Assembly: GCA_963669155.1 (NCBI GenBank)
Contig: CAVLGW020000023.1
Span: forward strand, 15,001 to 79,000
Direction of reading: 5' to 3'
DNA from: Arbacia lixula
Taxonomy: Eukaryota > Echinodermata > Echinoidea > Arbacioida > Arbaciidae
DNA length: 64,000 nucleotides
The notes beneath the pieces were generated by a model, which worked only from the letters and a program-made list of their open reading frames with translations, ran no database searches and was not told the origin of the DNA. Shown piece by piece: positions 1-13,200 of this stretch (position 1 is its first letter; every line of letters starts with the position of its first letter). A program made the translations under genes and the position numbers.

Positions 1-3000
1 GTGAGCTCTGTTTTGCCCCACCTGTAGTCTTGGAGTATTTATCCCTGCAAAAAAGCAGGGCTAATTCCCCAATTGGGGCTAAGAACTTCAGTGTAATAAG
101 GAGCGAAAAATAATACCGGGCTAAGGAAATGCGGTGCGCAGCGCGCAAGGATAAAACGCAATGACAAATCAGATGTCGACAGGCGAGTGACCTTGACTCA
201 TAAATAAACATAAGCTAACGAGAAAATTAGGGGCTGACGATTTCGGGTGGGAACATCGTGTATTTCCTTAGCCGGGTTTAAGAAATTACGAAATGCCAGT
301 GTAAACAGCTTCAAAAGATAGTCCGGGGCTAAGGATAGTACGGGGCTATCAAAGGATAATCCGGGGCTAAGAAAACCCAATGTAAAAGGGTTTCATTCCG
401 TCTGGCAGAGCTCGCAGCTGAGCTGGGTGCATCTAGCTACGATGGCATCATGCCACAATAACCCGACACAAGAACTGCTCTTAAAAATCAGCCGATTAAA
501 ATTAAGGTGTTAGGTTTGCTAGAAAAGACCTTCAATGTATTTACGTTTTTCTTCTTTTACAGAAAATGTTTCTTGACTGAAGTTCCCCTTTAACCAATGT
601 GCACTACCTTTGTCATCATAAGTTTAACTTTCTATCTGTTTTACCGATACATCCGATGCGTTTCACTGCCGGATAATTGAAGTGGCGACATCCTTGTTAA
701 CAAGCACAGTTTGCTTTGTATTATTTGTTACAAGCCGCGTAAACATGCCATCATTATCAGTATTATCATTAGCATTGTTCATTTACCATTTTGTCTTCCC
801 CACTTCCTCTTAATCTAATTTCGTCTAATAGCTTCATCTTCGTTCCACCCTTTCACAAGTTCACAAACCTTTCGAATTACACTGTATTAGGTTACCACGT
901 GTTTAAAATACATTATACAAGAATATGAGCATAACAAGTCTGCGTACATGAAGTAATATAGGCGGTTACTATAAAATAGTGCAATTTTTATAGTAACGAA
1001 AACACATATGGGGAAGCCTAAAAGAAGCGATGGTTGTGGGGTTATATTCCCGTCACAATACATGAAATGATATGATTTATGATGCTATTTATATAATTGA
1101 GTAACAAAAACAAACAACTAAAGCCAAAACAGACTAGGAGTAGAGCATGTCGAGTAATGACATTTTACAAATGGCGACCATTTCCTTGGAATTATTCCCC
1201 TTCCAGTTTCGTTCTTGCTACAGCAATGGCATAAAGATCAAGATGATGATACGTTCTTTGCGTCCGATCTTAATTTTCCTTTTAAATTGTAGAGTGCAGT
1301 GTGCAAAAAATCACCGTCAATATTTCCTCGCCGAATATAAGACGTATAAAGTCATGATTTACCAATTGAATATAAACCTTTGAATCTTTTTCAAATTTGT
1401 TCTTCAAACACATAATCATACTAATAACATTAATACAGTGATTGATCAATGCGTATATCATAGCGGAATAGAAGCTGAAAACGTAGAGAAACAGGCAAAT
1501 TTGAAAAAAATAAGACATGTCATAAGGAAGTTATGTGGGTATACAGATCTAAGCCACTGGCTCTGTGAGTTTGCTCTAAAAGTCGGAAGTAGGCAAGCGA
1601 TGATCACAAGAGTGACATTTCTATACATCATGGAGTTGCCCATGAAGATTAATACTTAACTTAATTTATTTTAATCCAACGATGCTATAGGACTGCGTCT
1701 GTTCATCGGTCGTTGAATTAATCATAGAATCGGGTATTCAGTGCTAAAAATCACTATATTAAAGATTCACCACTTATGATATATCGGATTTCTTTCAAAC
1801 TCTAGTAATCTATTTTCTTTCTGCTTTTATTTAATGAAATCATTTCAAGGGTTTCATTCTCCTTATTGTTTTATGGATACATGCTGATGCCTTGCAACGC
1901 TCGCTCGCTCTCTCTCTTTTTCTTTCTCTCTCACTTTCCGCATCTCTCTCTATCTTTCGCTCTCTCTCTCTCTCTCTCTCTCTCACTTTGTATACATTGT
2001 GCGGAATATGTATTAGTCATTATAAATACAAAAAATGGCCCTCTCAGTGAATATCACTGTAATTGTTCTTTATAATCTTATAAGAGAATCAGTATATATT
2101 CAGATACAGTGTAATATACTACGATCATAACAGTTTGTGAAAGTTCTTAGAATGTTTCCATGGTGAGATTGTACTATATAATAAATACTATTTAGAAAAT
2201 AGTAACACTTTCGGTAACACCATGTGCTTGTATTATTACGGATAATTGACCCACTCATGGGGTAAAGCAATGAAAAGGAAAGTGAAAAGAACAGAGGTAT
2301 TTTTTTATTATACTTTATAACACTACTCAAGATTTTTGTTAGCTTTAGTTTACGATATTTTAACCCGAAAATGGGATGAAATGGAAGTAGAAGAAGAGGG
2401 TGGGTAGTGATTGAGAGTTGTGAACTAGTCACAAAGTAGCTATACAGAGAAAAGAAGAATAAAAAAATGAAAAAAGGCTTATTGGCCGGTTTCAGACACC
2501 CTCGGATTATTTCGTATCCCTTCGGATCCCATACATACTCGGCGCGCTCACTGATTTCTTCGAGTTATTCTCCGGATGACGGACAGAGCACACTGGCCGA
2601 AACGTCGTGACTGATGCGCTCTCTTTCAGATTTTGAAAGGATCATATAGTTAGTTGCAAAACTTACTATAACTGCTCCATACCTTGCCTTTTCTCATCTC
2701 TTTCACCTTCTTTTCTCTGTATAACTTCTTTGTGCGGCACCAGTACTGTAAGGGCATCATGAACTTCTTGATCGGCAAATTTTACCTGGGACAGCCACCT
2801 AAGGATGTGGTCAAGGGCATGATACACGTGCGCCACCGTGCCCCTATGGCTAATTGCACGCTGGAAAGGGAAAACGCACCATAGGCATGACAGGGTTACT
2901 TCATAAGAGATTCTGGACGCTCGTGATCCACGTCTTAGTCCAGATACTGGCCGTATTTTATCGTCCGCCTCTTCTCCCACACACTTTACTTTTTTTGTTT

Positions 3001-3360
3001 TTCCATATTCTTTATTTGATTTTATTGCCATGATAAAATAAACAATTTCACTTTATAACATACAATAACAAATACATAAACGTAATATTTCTATTGATTC
3101 GCCACTGATTCATATAGTACGCACACCGCGCCAGACCACTGATTGCGCGACTTCACGAATCTGTCCGCCCGAGAAAAATCCTTTTTTGTATGCGCCACCA
3201 ACGTTCGTTGTCGGCGGATTGCTAAATACAGTCCAGGGGGTGGACTATCCACATCTACGACTGTAGGTTTGGCTCAGTCTTTATATAATATTGATGCATA
3301 TTTGCACGGGCAATGCAAACAATTATCATAGAACAGTCGTTCGTCTGCCACAAACGAGGG
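1..3360. other. Upstream intron or intergenic DNA
   Basis: No supported exon. The first 420 bases contain several copies of a ccggggcta/gggctaag word and look like an interspersed repeat. 1901-1986 is a CT-rich microsatellite. About 50 bases at 2189-2240 (tttagaaaatagtaac, ctttcggtaacaccatgtg) recur at 19508-19562. 2666-3031 has an open frame on each strand, neither recognised. Confidence 0.5.
1901..1986. repeat. CT-rich microsatellite
   Basis: Imperfect to perfect (CT)n tract. It creates a spurious Ser/Leu-rich open frame. Confidence 0.9.
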
Positions 3361-3364
3361 TTAA

Positions 3365-3919
3365 AGGGTTACTAAATTAGAAAAATAAGATGTAAAATTA
3401 TCCACTAAAAACGAATTTCACATTTGTTTGCCGCAATAAAGTTTCATCTTGACGATAAATTTGAAAAAAAAAAAAAAACCGCACGCCTCCAGTGACGTAT
3501 GAGAAGTCAAAATGCCATAGATTGTACGGAAGTCAACAATAGACCATTTTCGTAATGTATTCACAACTTTCCCCCTAACTGCGAAGTAGCGCGTTATTGC
3601 ATTCACCTGTATCTTGTCATTCAGATTCAATGGATGGAATGCACTTTAAATCTACTAGTTGTTGCTACTCGGACAAATCTCGGACAAGCTTTGAGGTTCC
3701 CATTGGTAACGTATTGTTTGAACGGCGTGAATAAACTATTTTATTCACGCTGTTGGCATTTATGGCATTTTGAATTCTCATACGTCACTGGAGGCGTGCA
3801 TTTTTTTTTTAACTTTCGTCAAAATGAGACTTTATTGCGGCAAACGGATGTAAAATTGGTTTTTAGTGGATAATTTTACATAGATTAGTGGGAACTTATT
3901 TTCCTAATTTAGTAACCCT
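3365..3919. mobile_element. MITE with TTAA target duplication
   Basis: 555 bp with terminal inverted repeats: AGGGTTACTAAATTAG at the left and CTAATTTAGTAACCCT at the right; similarity continues about 130 bases inward (tgtaaaattatccactaaaa, tttgccgcaataaagt, cctccagtgacgtatgag). TTAA flanks both ends (3361-3364 and 3920-3923), the signature of piggyBac-type insertion. No transposase, so it is non-autonomous. It ends 51 bases before exon 3971. Confidence 0.85.
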
Positions 3920-3970
3920 TTAATCTCACCCCAAGCTGAATAGTGTCTGATTCTGAACTTCTCTATACAG

Positions 3971-4210
3971 ACTTTGCGCCTGGGAATGCTCCGCTTATAT
4001 TCGTGTGTGACGAGGATGCTGGTGTGATCTACCAGGCCAAGGCAGACCAGCTAGAGTTCTATACTGTCCCTCTGCTAAACCCGGGGAGACCTATCGCCGT
4101 CGCCTATGACTTCGACCAGGATCTCATCTTCTGGGTCGATGCTAGCACCGATTCGCTCATCAGAGCCTTCCGGAATGGTTCTCACCAAACGACCATTTTC
4201 TCGATGAGTG
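3971..4210 (+). CDS. Exon: first blades of divergent YWTD propeller 1
   Basis: Phase 1 to phase 1, 80 codons. Acceptor ctctatacag ends at 3970 and donor GTAAGA begins at 4211. The translation has the LDLR class B rhythm: a strand [13 protein letters not shown], then [18 protein letters not shown], where IFWVD replaces the usual YWTD, then a typical [13 protein letters not shown] blade edge. This is the first exon of the gene visible in the window. It sits only 51 bases after a MITE insertion, so the acceptor has survived a nearby transposon. Confidence 0.8.
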
Positions 4211-7200
4211 GTAAGAATGTTTAGCCATTTCTCTGTTAAGTTGCATGAACAAGTTTCTGAGGGGACACATAAATGCATGTTATACCAAGTAGTTGTCACA
4301 CCTTGCTGGGTAGCATTAACGAGAATGCAATTGGGAGCAACATTTTCAATCAGTTCGTCTCTGTTCGCACACGTTTTCTGTCCGTTTCGCGTTCGGCTAA
4401 ATGTGTTCCTAATTGTCAAACGACGTCGGCTCAATCCGGGGGAAAGCACACACTTCCAAACTATATTGTCTACATTACACATGAATGTTTTTAGCATAGG
4501 GGGGAAGGGTGGGGTTGGGGGTGGGTGTAATGGGTGGGTGGGGGGGGGGGGTGATGCGGGCGATTGGCTTTTTTGTTTTTACTCAATGGAAACAGCGACA
4601 GTATTCCGGGCCCATTAATCGCACTCACATTGTGGTAGGAACAAGTGTATTCAGTTAGGATAGTTATAAACCGTTTGTTAATAAGTCCAAGACTATTTGG
4701 AACTACGTTTTACATGTTTCATCGCTCAATTGTGCAGGTATGCGTGATGTAGCAATACGCACTGAGACACAGGACATTGCCGTGACCGTACCTCCAACCG
4801 ATTTTTATGTCATGGATTATGAAGGGGGTTCTCCATGGATGGGATATGACGTAGGTCACATCTACATATCCATTTCATCCACGTCAAATGGGTGAGTTAT
4901 CTCTGATAGCATAACTCGATATAAAGTTGTGCTTACTGTGTAAACTATCGTGGAGTCCTACGCTAGGCACATGGTTTTGAATAATGTATGACGTCACACT
5001 GACTTTATGCTGAGGCGTTGTTAGTAAGGGAGCAAAGAATATAGGATGCTGATTTTGATTTGATTTGGAAACATTTACCCCTAAACAAACATTGCATCAG
5101 ACATTTTGTTGATAACTCTATCAGATAATTCATTTTAAAAAATGTCGGAATATACGTGTAATTACAAATCATTACTTAACATAGTGCATACCTTGTAAAC
5201 TGATATACATTATGATTCATTAGTGTGTGAAGCAAGTCGAAGATTTCTGAAAGCTTGTGCTTGTAGCGGATGTTAGAAAAAATATGACCCCTTAATTGTC
5301 ATGCATTATTATTTATCATTTCATAATTTCGTAAATCACGACAATTTTACTCCATATTACTACAGAATTCAACTCAAATTTGTTTATACTTTTCTTGTTA
5401 ACTTTATAAACGATGTGCAATATTGACCCCTGTGCCGAAAACTGATACTTGGAGCAGGGCTTTTATTGCCAAATGTGTAAATTGCTTGTCATAAAAATAT
5501 TCATTGATTAGTTACACGTTCAATTTCGGGAGTGAAAAACCTTGTAAATGCTTATCGAATTGTATGGATGCAAACATTCTTGTGACTATCTGCGTGTTAC
5601 GCGGTATTGTGAATCATATCAAATAATAATCACTTGCTTAAAGTTTCTCAAACTTTCAACTTTTATTTCATTTGGCATTTGTACCCTACAGGAGTTATTA
5701 CATAGCTTCGAACATAACCAGTCCCACGTATCCGAATATTGACGTCTTCAGCGGAACTAGTCCTGACGTGGTGTATGAACAGTCCATTCTTGCATCATTG
5801 CAGTCATTAACTAGTATAACCTTGGACCGTCGTGGTAAGCAATGAACATGTTGATATTTTAATCTCATTTGGGGTCGCAAGAAGCTTAAATGAGACCAAC
5901 CTCAGAAATTGCTTCATTGCTTCACCTGTACCGACCATCGTTATTGGGATTTATTGAACTAAATACTTCATAATCAAATTTACTCCCCATAGATCAAACA
6001 AAATGTAGTATCTACAAAATGGTCTCTACAATACAGAAAACGGTTTCTCCATTGAATGATATAATTTGATAATTAACTCACTTTTTTAGATACACACAAT
6101 ATCCTATAGAACCGCAGTTATCTGGTATAGTAGTGAGAGCTCTTGACTCTTGTAAGCAGATCCTGGGTTCTAGCCCAGCCCAGTGCGTACACCCTTGGAC
6201 ATGTTGTTATGCTCATGTTTGTCCATCTCAAGCCATGTGTAGTAAATGGGCACTTGGCATGATTTACTCTGATCCAATAAGATTAACTAGCTTCTATCCC
6301 TGGATACGGCTGGTTGGCTGAAGCCAAAGTAATCATCAAGCGCTTTGGGTAGTACTTCGTACGAGGATAGCACAATTCAAATGCCGATTGTTATAATTAT
6401 TATCATCTATAATGGTATGATCCACAGGAACTCGTGTCTATGTGCTGGACTGTGTGAAGGGGACCATTGAGTCATGTGGACCGAATGGCGAGGACCAACA
6501 AGTTGAACTTGTTTACCCGAGCTCCACCGTCCCCACGGACCTTGGGTGGTACAGAGGAACCCCTTTCTGGACCGATGCCCTCACTGGAGGCATAGGCTTC
6601 CCGGTCGACCGCAGGGGTCTGGATACTGTAAGCGCGAACTTTGGAGGCTTTGACAACCCCCAGGGAATATTTGTCTTCCAAGGTACAACGACTCGGAGAC
6701 AACTCAATTATACCCTTTGTATTTTCTTTTTTGTCCCGCTCGATGCTGCCAGATTTCTATACCAGCATCATTGTTCAGACAGAAAAGTGATCACATGCTT
6801 CAACCAGTCGATTAGATCTCCTCTATTCTAACAAAACTTCCCATAGAACAGTAGGTTAACCTGCATTGCAGGCCATTGGAAAGGGTAGTAATGAAGGTTC
6901 GCACGGAAGAGTTTTGTCTCGTTAAATATAACATATTAGTGACATGACATGTGTGCTGTGGATTGCCCGTATGTGAATGAATTTGAGAACCCCATAATTT
7001 CACAATGGGGAGGGTGAGGGGGGGGGGGGGGGAGGGGGGATAGTGTAAACCAATATTCCGTTCGCGCCTATATTGTGCGGGCCTTACTACTTTTGCATAT
7101 CTGGCTTTGGTCCGCCGGCCCGGCCCGGCCAGGACATGACTTTGAGCGTTATGAAGTAATATCAGATTTCTTCTTCTTCGATTACTTTTTTTAAGCCTGA

Positions 7201-10200
7201 AAAAGAAAAGGAATGGGGCAGGCGCGGCAAATTCGGCCCCCCTCTAGACAGCCTGGAAAAAGGGGGCCGCGCCGATGGGGCCGTGGCCGATTCGCCTCCC
7301 CCCCCCCCCCCCCCTCCGATCTGCCCCCGGTATTGACCTTGTTAGTACAATCCCCGTTATATACACACACTGTTATCAATATACATAAAGTTACCACGTG
7401 CAGTTGTTGTGGATACATGTGTGTGGAACCGATTTACGCATCCTGGTGCTCTCTCCCTTTGTCTGGAAACCATGACAGGTAAATATCACGACCTGCTTCC
7501 CGGAGAGATCTGCGCGCCGGAGGAGTTCGCCTGCGACGAATCACTCTGTATCCCCAACGCCTGGGTCTGCGATGGAGGGGACGACTGCGATGACGGTGAC
7601 GACGAGAAAAACTGCATTGAAAACGAACCAGGTTGGTGTGGGCATCGGGTCATATAAATGTTTGACGATTGTAACTATGGTATCGACCGCGAACGCAACT
7701 ATACTCAACCTATTGTAGTTATACTTGTTTTAAGTTACAATTATAAGCAAAATGCACAATTCTAGGCAGCACGGTCTACGATGCATATTGTACTACAAGC
7801 ATTTATTTTTGCATTTTATACTTATTAAATTCATTGTAACTTCCTTGATAGCAAATTAATTGCTTAGAGTCAATTATCTGTTTCCATAGTAATTTCATTT
7901 TTGTTCGATTGTATGTTAAGATTGAAAGTGAAACCATGATAGCAAGACCTCATAATTCTCTTACATTTCGTTAATTTAGGTGCACTCCTCTTCTTGACTA
8001 ACTTGTTCGATGCGGGAATCTTTGTGGGAAGGACAGACAACTTAACTTTCACCGAGTTGCCATTGCAAGGGCTCGGTATACCAGTTGCGATTGATTACGA
8101 TCCAGTGGAAAGCCGCATCTACTGGACGGACTTCAGTTCCAAAAACATCGGTTCGGCGAGGATTGATGGATCCGACCAGACAGTGGTTGCAACAGGCCTT
8201 TCATGTAATTTGACCGCAATTCCTTTGCGAATTTCTGAATGATCATGCGAAAAGCGGAGGTGGCGGGGGTGGTGGGGGATGGTGCTGACATTTATTTTTG
8301 GCCCCTGGCCTGATACGGATTAAACTCCTCTCAAAACTTTTACATCCATTCGTCAATACCTCTTCAAGCCAAACGTAAATTAGTTTTTTTTAATTCATTA
8401 TGTTTACTAACAGTCCATGTATTGATAAGTACCATAATGAGAACATTTGACAATGTTATATTACCAGCCTGCACTTTGTCAGAATATCAGCTTTCATAAC
8501 ACGATACTGTAATATATCTTACAAACAATTCGCTATTACATGAATTATTTGCCATCACTGTATGCACATTTTCCCCCTTCATATTAGCCCCTGACGGCCT
8601 GTTTGTGGACAGCCAAACACAAACGATGTACTGGACTGATACCGGAAGTGATACGATAGAGGCTGCGCATTTTAACGGCTCGAACAGACAAATCTTGGTG
8701 ACAAATGTCGACGATCCTAGAGGGATCATCATCTTACCGAGCAACAGGTTTGTTTTGTCTTGAAATAATTTTTGGTCCCACACGAAAGGGTGTATATAAA
8801 AAATTTGAAATTCCTTTAAACGTAAAGAAGTAACATCTTCAATAATAACCATGTGTTTATATTGTTTTTCCTATCCATCCTTTATAAAAAGAACAAAACG
8901 GAAGAATAAAAGAGATAGCAGTAGAGGATGGTGATAAAAAGTTGTAAATGAGTTACAAAGAGTTCTTGGAAAAAGTGATTGGAAAAGGAAAGCTAAATAT
9001 AATTTCTCAAGAAACTTTTACTTTATGTCAATATCAGAAATAGAGAGAGGATTAATCTAAAAGTGGCGGCAATTATGTTCTGTCCGTCATCGGGCTAACC
9101 GGAGAAACCTCAGGGTGCTGTTTATCTATGGGATACGGTTAGACGGGACTTAGACAGGACTTTAGACAACTGTTTAGTTAAACACAACTTAGACACGACT
9201 TCAGAATACCGGCCCAAGTATTCCAAACTTGTATATTGAATGACCGAGTGATCAGTCAATCAGAACAGAAACTAGCGGACCACAGAACCATCTTTACACA
9301 GAGTTTGGCCAACTCGGTTTCAATAGATAACAACATCGCACTTTTCGCTTTGTTGGGCAAGTGAATAGCAAAAGAATGTGCGACATGTTGTAACCGAATG
9401 AAACCGAGTTGGCCAAACTCTGTATATAGATGGATTTGGCGAAGCAGAGAATGGCCTGCCCTCATCGGTAGAAACGATCCAGTCAACTTTTTAAAGTGCC
9501 ACTGTTTCATTTGTGCACCGCTAATCCACCAATAGACACACATAAGTAGAAGCATTACGTCTGACTTGCATGGAGTGAAGCTCTGGGTATGTCATTATGT
9601 TGTCTAGTGGGCTATATCATTGATGACCAATCCGCTCTCTCGCATTGCCCTTGCTGCCCTGTGTTGTAAAAGCCCTTTGTAGGAAAGAAGGCTTACAAAA
9701 TCTCTTTAAGTCCTTTCTCTAAATACGTCCAAAATTTGTCTTGCATATTTGGCGCCGGATCTCCCTCGATCAAAGAGCCTACTACTACTAAGCGGACGCA
9801 TCCGAGATTGAGTTCACAATGCAACGCCATGAGTCTTTATCATTCATCAATGTCTGCAAGTCCCCAGTTTCACACTGGATGTCCCTTGCAATACAATCCA
9901 TGTAGTTCAGAGGTCTCCTTCCTCTGTTAGGGCATGGGAGTCTCATGCAAATAACATCTGATATTACTTGGTCTTTAGCCCTAAAGCAGTGACCAGCGAA
10001 TCTCGTTCGACGCTGAGCAACAATGGTAGAGATAGGTGGTATATTTCCATAGATTTCTAGTTTTGTTTTGCGTTCCCTCCAACTAATATTTTGTACCCTC
10101 ATGAGTAACCGAGTATATGTCCCATCGAGGCGGTCCTGTAGTGCCTTCTTCATGGTCCATGTCTCTGAACCATAAAGAAGGATGCTCTCGACGCAGGCCC

Positions 10201-13200
10201 TAAAAATTTCACTTTTGTAGACCTTGATATTTGAGACTGCCAAATGTGGTGTAATTTATTGCATGCATTCCATGCTTGACCTTTGCGTGACATGAAGTCT
10301 TTCTTTGAATCTATAACAAACGATCCTAGATATTTAAAATCGTGATTGGAGGATGATCAGCCTCTTCGTTTAGTGTCGTGTATTCGGTTTTCTCTGGGTT
10401 AAGAAACAGACCAACCTTTGCTGAAGCATTCTCTTCAGATGAAAGCAAGTCTTGCGCATTACGAATATGTTTTGCTAATAAGGCAATGTCATCTGCGTAG
10501 TCAAGATCTACCAAATACTTGACTTTGTCGCGGCTAGTTCTATCTGGTTTGACATCTAGACCCTTTTCTTTCATGTTCTCTACAGACTGAAGTAGAATAT
10601 AATCCACAGCTATGACAAAGAGATAGGGTGCAAGCGTATCTCCTTGCAGTATCCCTGATGTTGTCTTAAATTCCTTCGTTGGGCCGTTCATGCCTTGTAC
10701 AAAGCTTGTTGAGTGGTTATACATAATGGAAATAGCTTTTATTATCTGAGAAGGTATGCCATAGTTATCAAGGATTTGAAACATGACCTTTCTATTGACA
10801 CTGTCAAAAGCCTTGGAGAAGTCCGCAAAAATTATAGTTGCTTTCTGCTTGGAAATTTGCATTTCCTCTATTATCCTTCTAAGAGTGAGGATTTGAGGTG
10901 TTGTGGCGCTCCCTTTCCGGAAGCCATTCTGGTTACGTCGCAGAATAGGATGAACATGGGGAGTGATTCTATTGAGAAGCAATGAATTGTAGACCTTAGA
11001 AGCAATTGGTGAGAGTGTTATACCTCTGTAATTTGAGGGAAGAGCAAGGTCACCTTTCTTGGGCATGGGGATTATGACAGAGTTGGAAAGTTGCTGAGGG
11101 ATGTTGCCTACATATGTTTCATTACAGAAGTTAAGCAATTCTTGATGGAAAAGTGGACTTTTCCAAAGAAGTGCTGGAATGTTGTCAGGACCTGGTGTTT
11201 TAGACAGTTTGAGTCTCAGTAGGCAGTTTTGGAGCTCATCCATACAGAACGGGCCTGTCGGTATAGGAAGTTTGTCAGCGATCCTCTTGTGAAAGAAAGG
11301 ATCATCTTGATTAAAGTTCTGTTCAGTGTTGCCCAGAAGATTACTGACGTGTTTGTACCAGCAGTCTAGACGTTCTTCTGCAGTGGCACCTTGAACACGA
11401 ACAACAGGAGATGTGTTCTTGTTAGTAATTTCTCTCAGGACCTGCCAGGCCACTGCGTGTTTATGTTCGTGATGAAGACTTTCAAGCTCCTCAGGCTTGG
11501 ATTTAACTTGTGCTTCAAGGACTCTAGTGTAAGCTTGATCATATGCAGATTTAGCAAGTTCTAGATGTTTTTGAGAGTTTCTGGTTGGTCTGGTATTGTG
11601 TTTCTCTGATGCTTTCTTCAGATTTTCTCTTGCTCCATTAACTTTGTCATCTGTGGCCGCTTGAACGTTATTCCTTTTTGTCTTCTTGGGGAGCATTTGG
11701 ACTGCTAATTCTCTATTGGCATTGATTAATGTATTGTATACTGCTGTAGTGTTTTTGTCTTCTAGTTCATCACAAAGTGAACAGAATCTGTTACGAACAG
11801 CTACAGTAAATTGTTCAGAGAGGTTGGCATCCCTTACAACTCTTCCCCAGTATATACACTTCATCGGATCCTTAGGTGGTGGCTTGGTTTTCCTATAACT
11901 GATTTGGAATTTGCAGGAGACAATGCGATGATCTGACTGAATACCTTCAAAAGAGTTGTAAGATCTACAGTTCTTAATAGAGTTGATCCATTTCTTCCTT
12001 ACCAATATGTAGTCTAATTGTACAAGATGACCTGTTGGACGGTGATGGGTCCAAAGTCTGTTCTTGCGGTGCTGAAACCTTGTGTTGGTGGCAATAAGAT
12101 TGTATTGCTCCATGAAGTCCTTCATGTACCAACCATTTCTGTTGGTTTCATCTGCACACGTAAATAGTGCCTCTGTAGGACCTAGTTGGGCATTGAAATC
12201 TCCCCCTATAATTAATACATTATGAGCAGGGATTGTGTCAGGTATGGATGAGAGACCTTGATAAAATTCAGATACGTCTTCTTCAGGAAATTCATTATGA
12301 GGGCTGTAGCAGGACAAAACAGTAGTCTGAGGATTTCCATGAAGAGTCATCTGAATCATGCGATTGTTGTGACTCACAATGGAATGATAGGCTTTCAAGG
12401 CTCTTGGTGAGATAAGGAAACCCACCCCACCAGTTGCAGCGTTTCTTGTGTTTTTCCATGCAGACGATGTTATTAAGGTATATCCGTTAGCAAATGGCTC
12501 TTGCAGTAGTGGTTCTGTGTGTTCAATGCGATGTTCCTGTACACATATGACATCAATACCATAATGGTATGCTTCATATGCTAGCTCCTCTCTCTTAGCT
12601 AGAGAACGTAGTGTCTGGATGTTAAAAGTACTAATAATGACAGGTACTTTACGTTGAACAAATCTGTCCATCTCTTCTTTGTCATTATCAGGGTTGGACC
12701 GTCCCGAGGGCTTTAGGTCCAGCCTGTCATACGTGTTGGAAGGAACCAACGTGGGCAAATCAAATATGGACAATGGGGCAGGGGCTTTAACCCTGGTGCC
12801 TTTGCGCTGCAAACTCATGATCTTGTCAGTGGCTAATCCCGAGGGATTGTGAAGCTGTGGGTCGCTACTCCTACAGCCACCATGCGGCAGGTAGTACTGG
12901 GTTACATGGTACCAGCAACAGATCATCCAAAGATCATAAAAAGGTACATCCATATGATCCTCAAAGTGGTTGATCCGACCTGACCTGGAAAAACCTCAAA
13001 GAGCCAAACGCGTACAATATTCCATTGTGATATCAATGCACGCGACTGCTGTAGGAATAAATGACAATTCGTGCTGGCTCCATTCCTTACACCTCTCTGC
13101 TGGAAGTAACAGTGATTGGTGACATTTAATATTCACTATTATTATTTTCCGTAGAATGCTTTATTGGACCGACTGGGGGAGCAATCCTACAATCGAAAGG

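Noticed and set aside
1147-1659. Open frames of 60-80 codons in the upstream part
   Set aside because: Length expected by chance; overlapping on both strands and without motifs.
2666-3031. Open frames on both strands (121 and 66 codons)
   Set aside because: No known motif, no splice or promoter support; may be a repeat fragment.
4075-4497. Minus-strand open frame of 140 codons
   Set aside because: Overlaps the propeller exon and its intron on the other strand; no family resemblance.
6123-6176. tRNA gene
   Set aside because: A and B boxes are present, but the acceptor stem does not pair and a long SINE body follows; called SINE.
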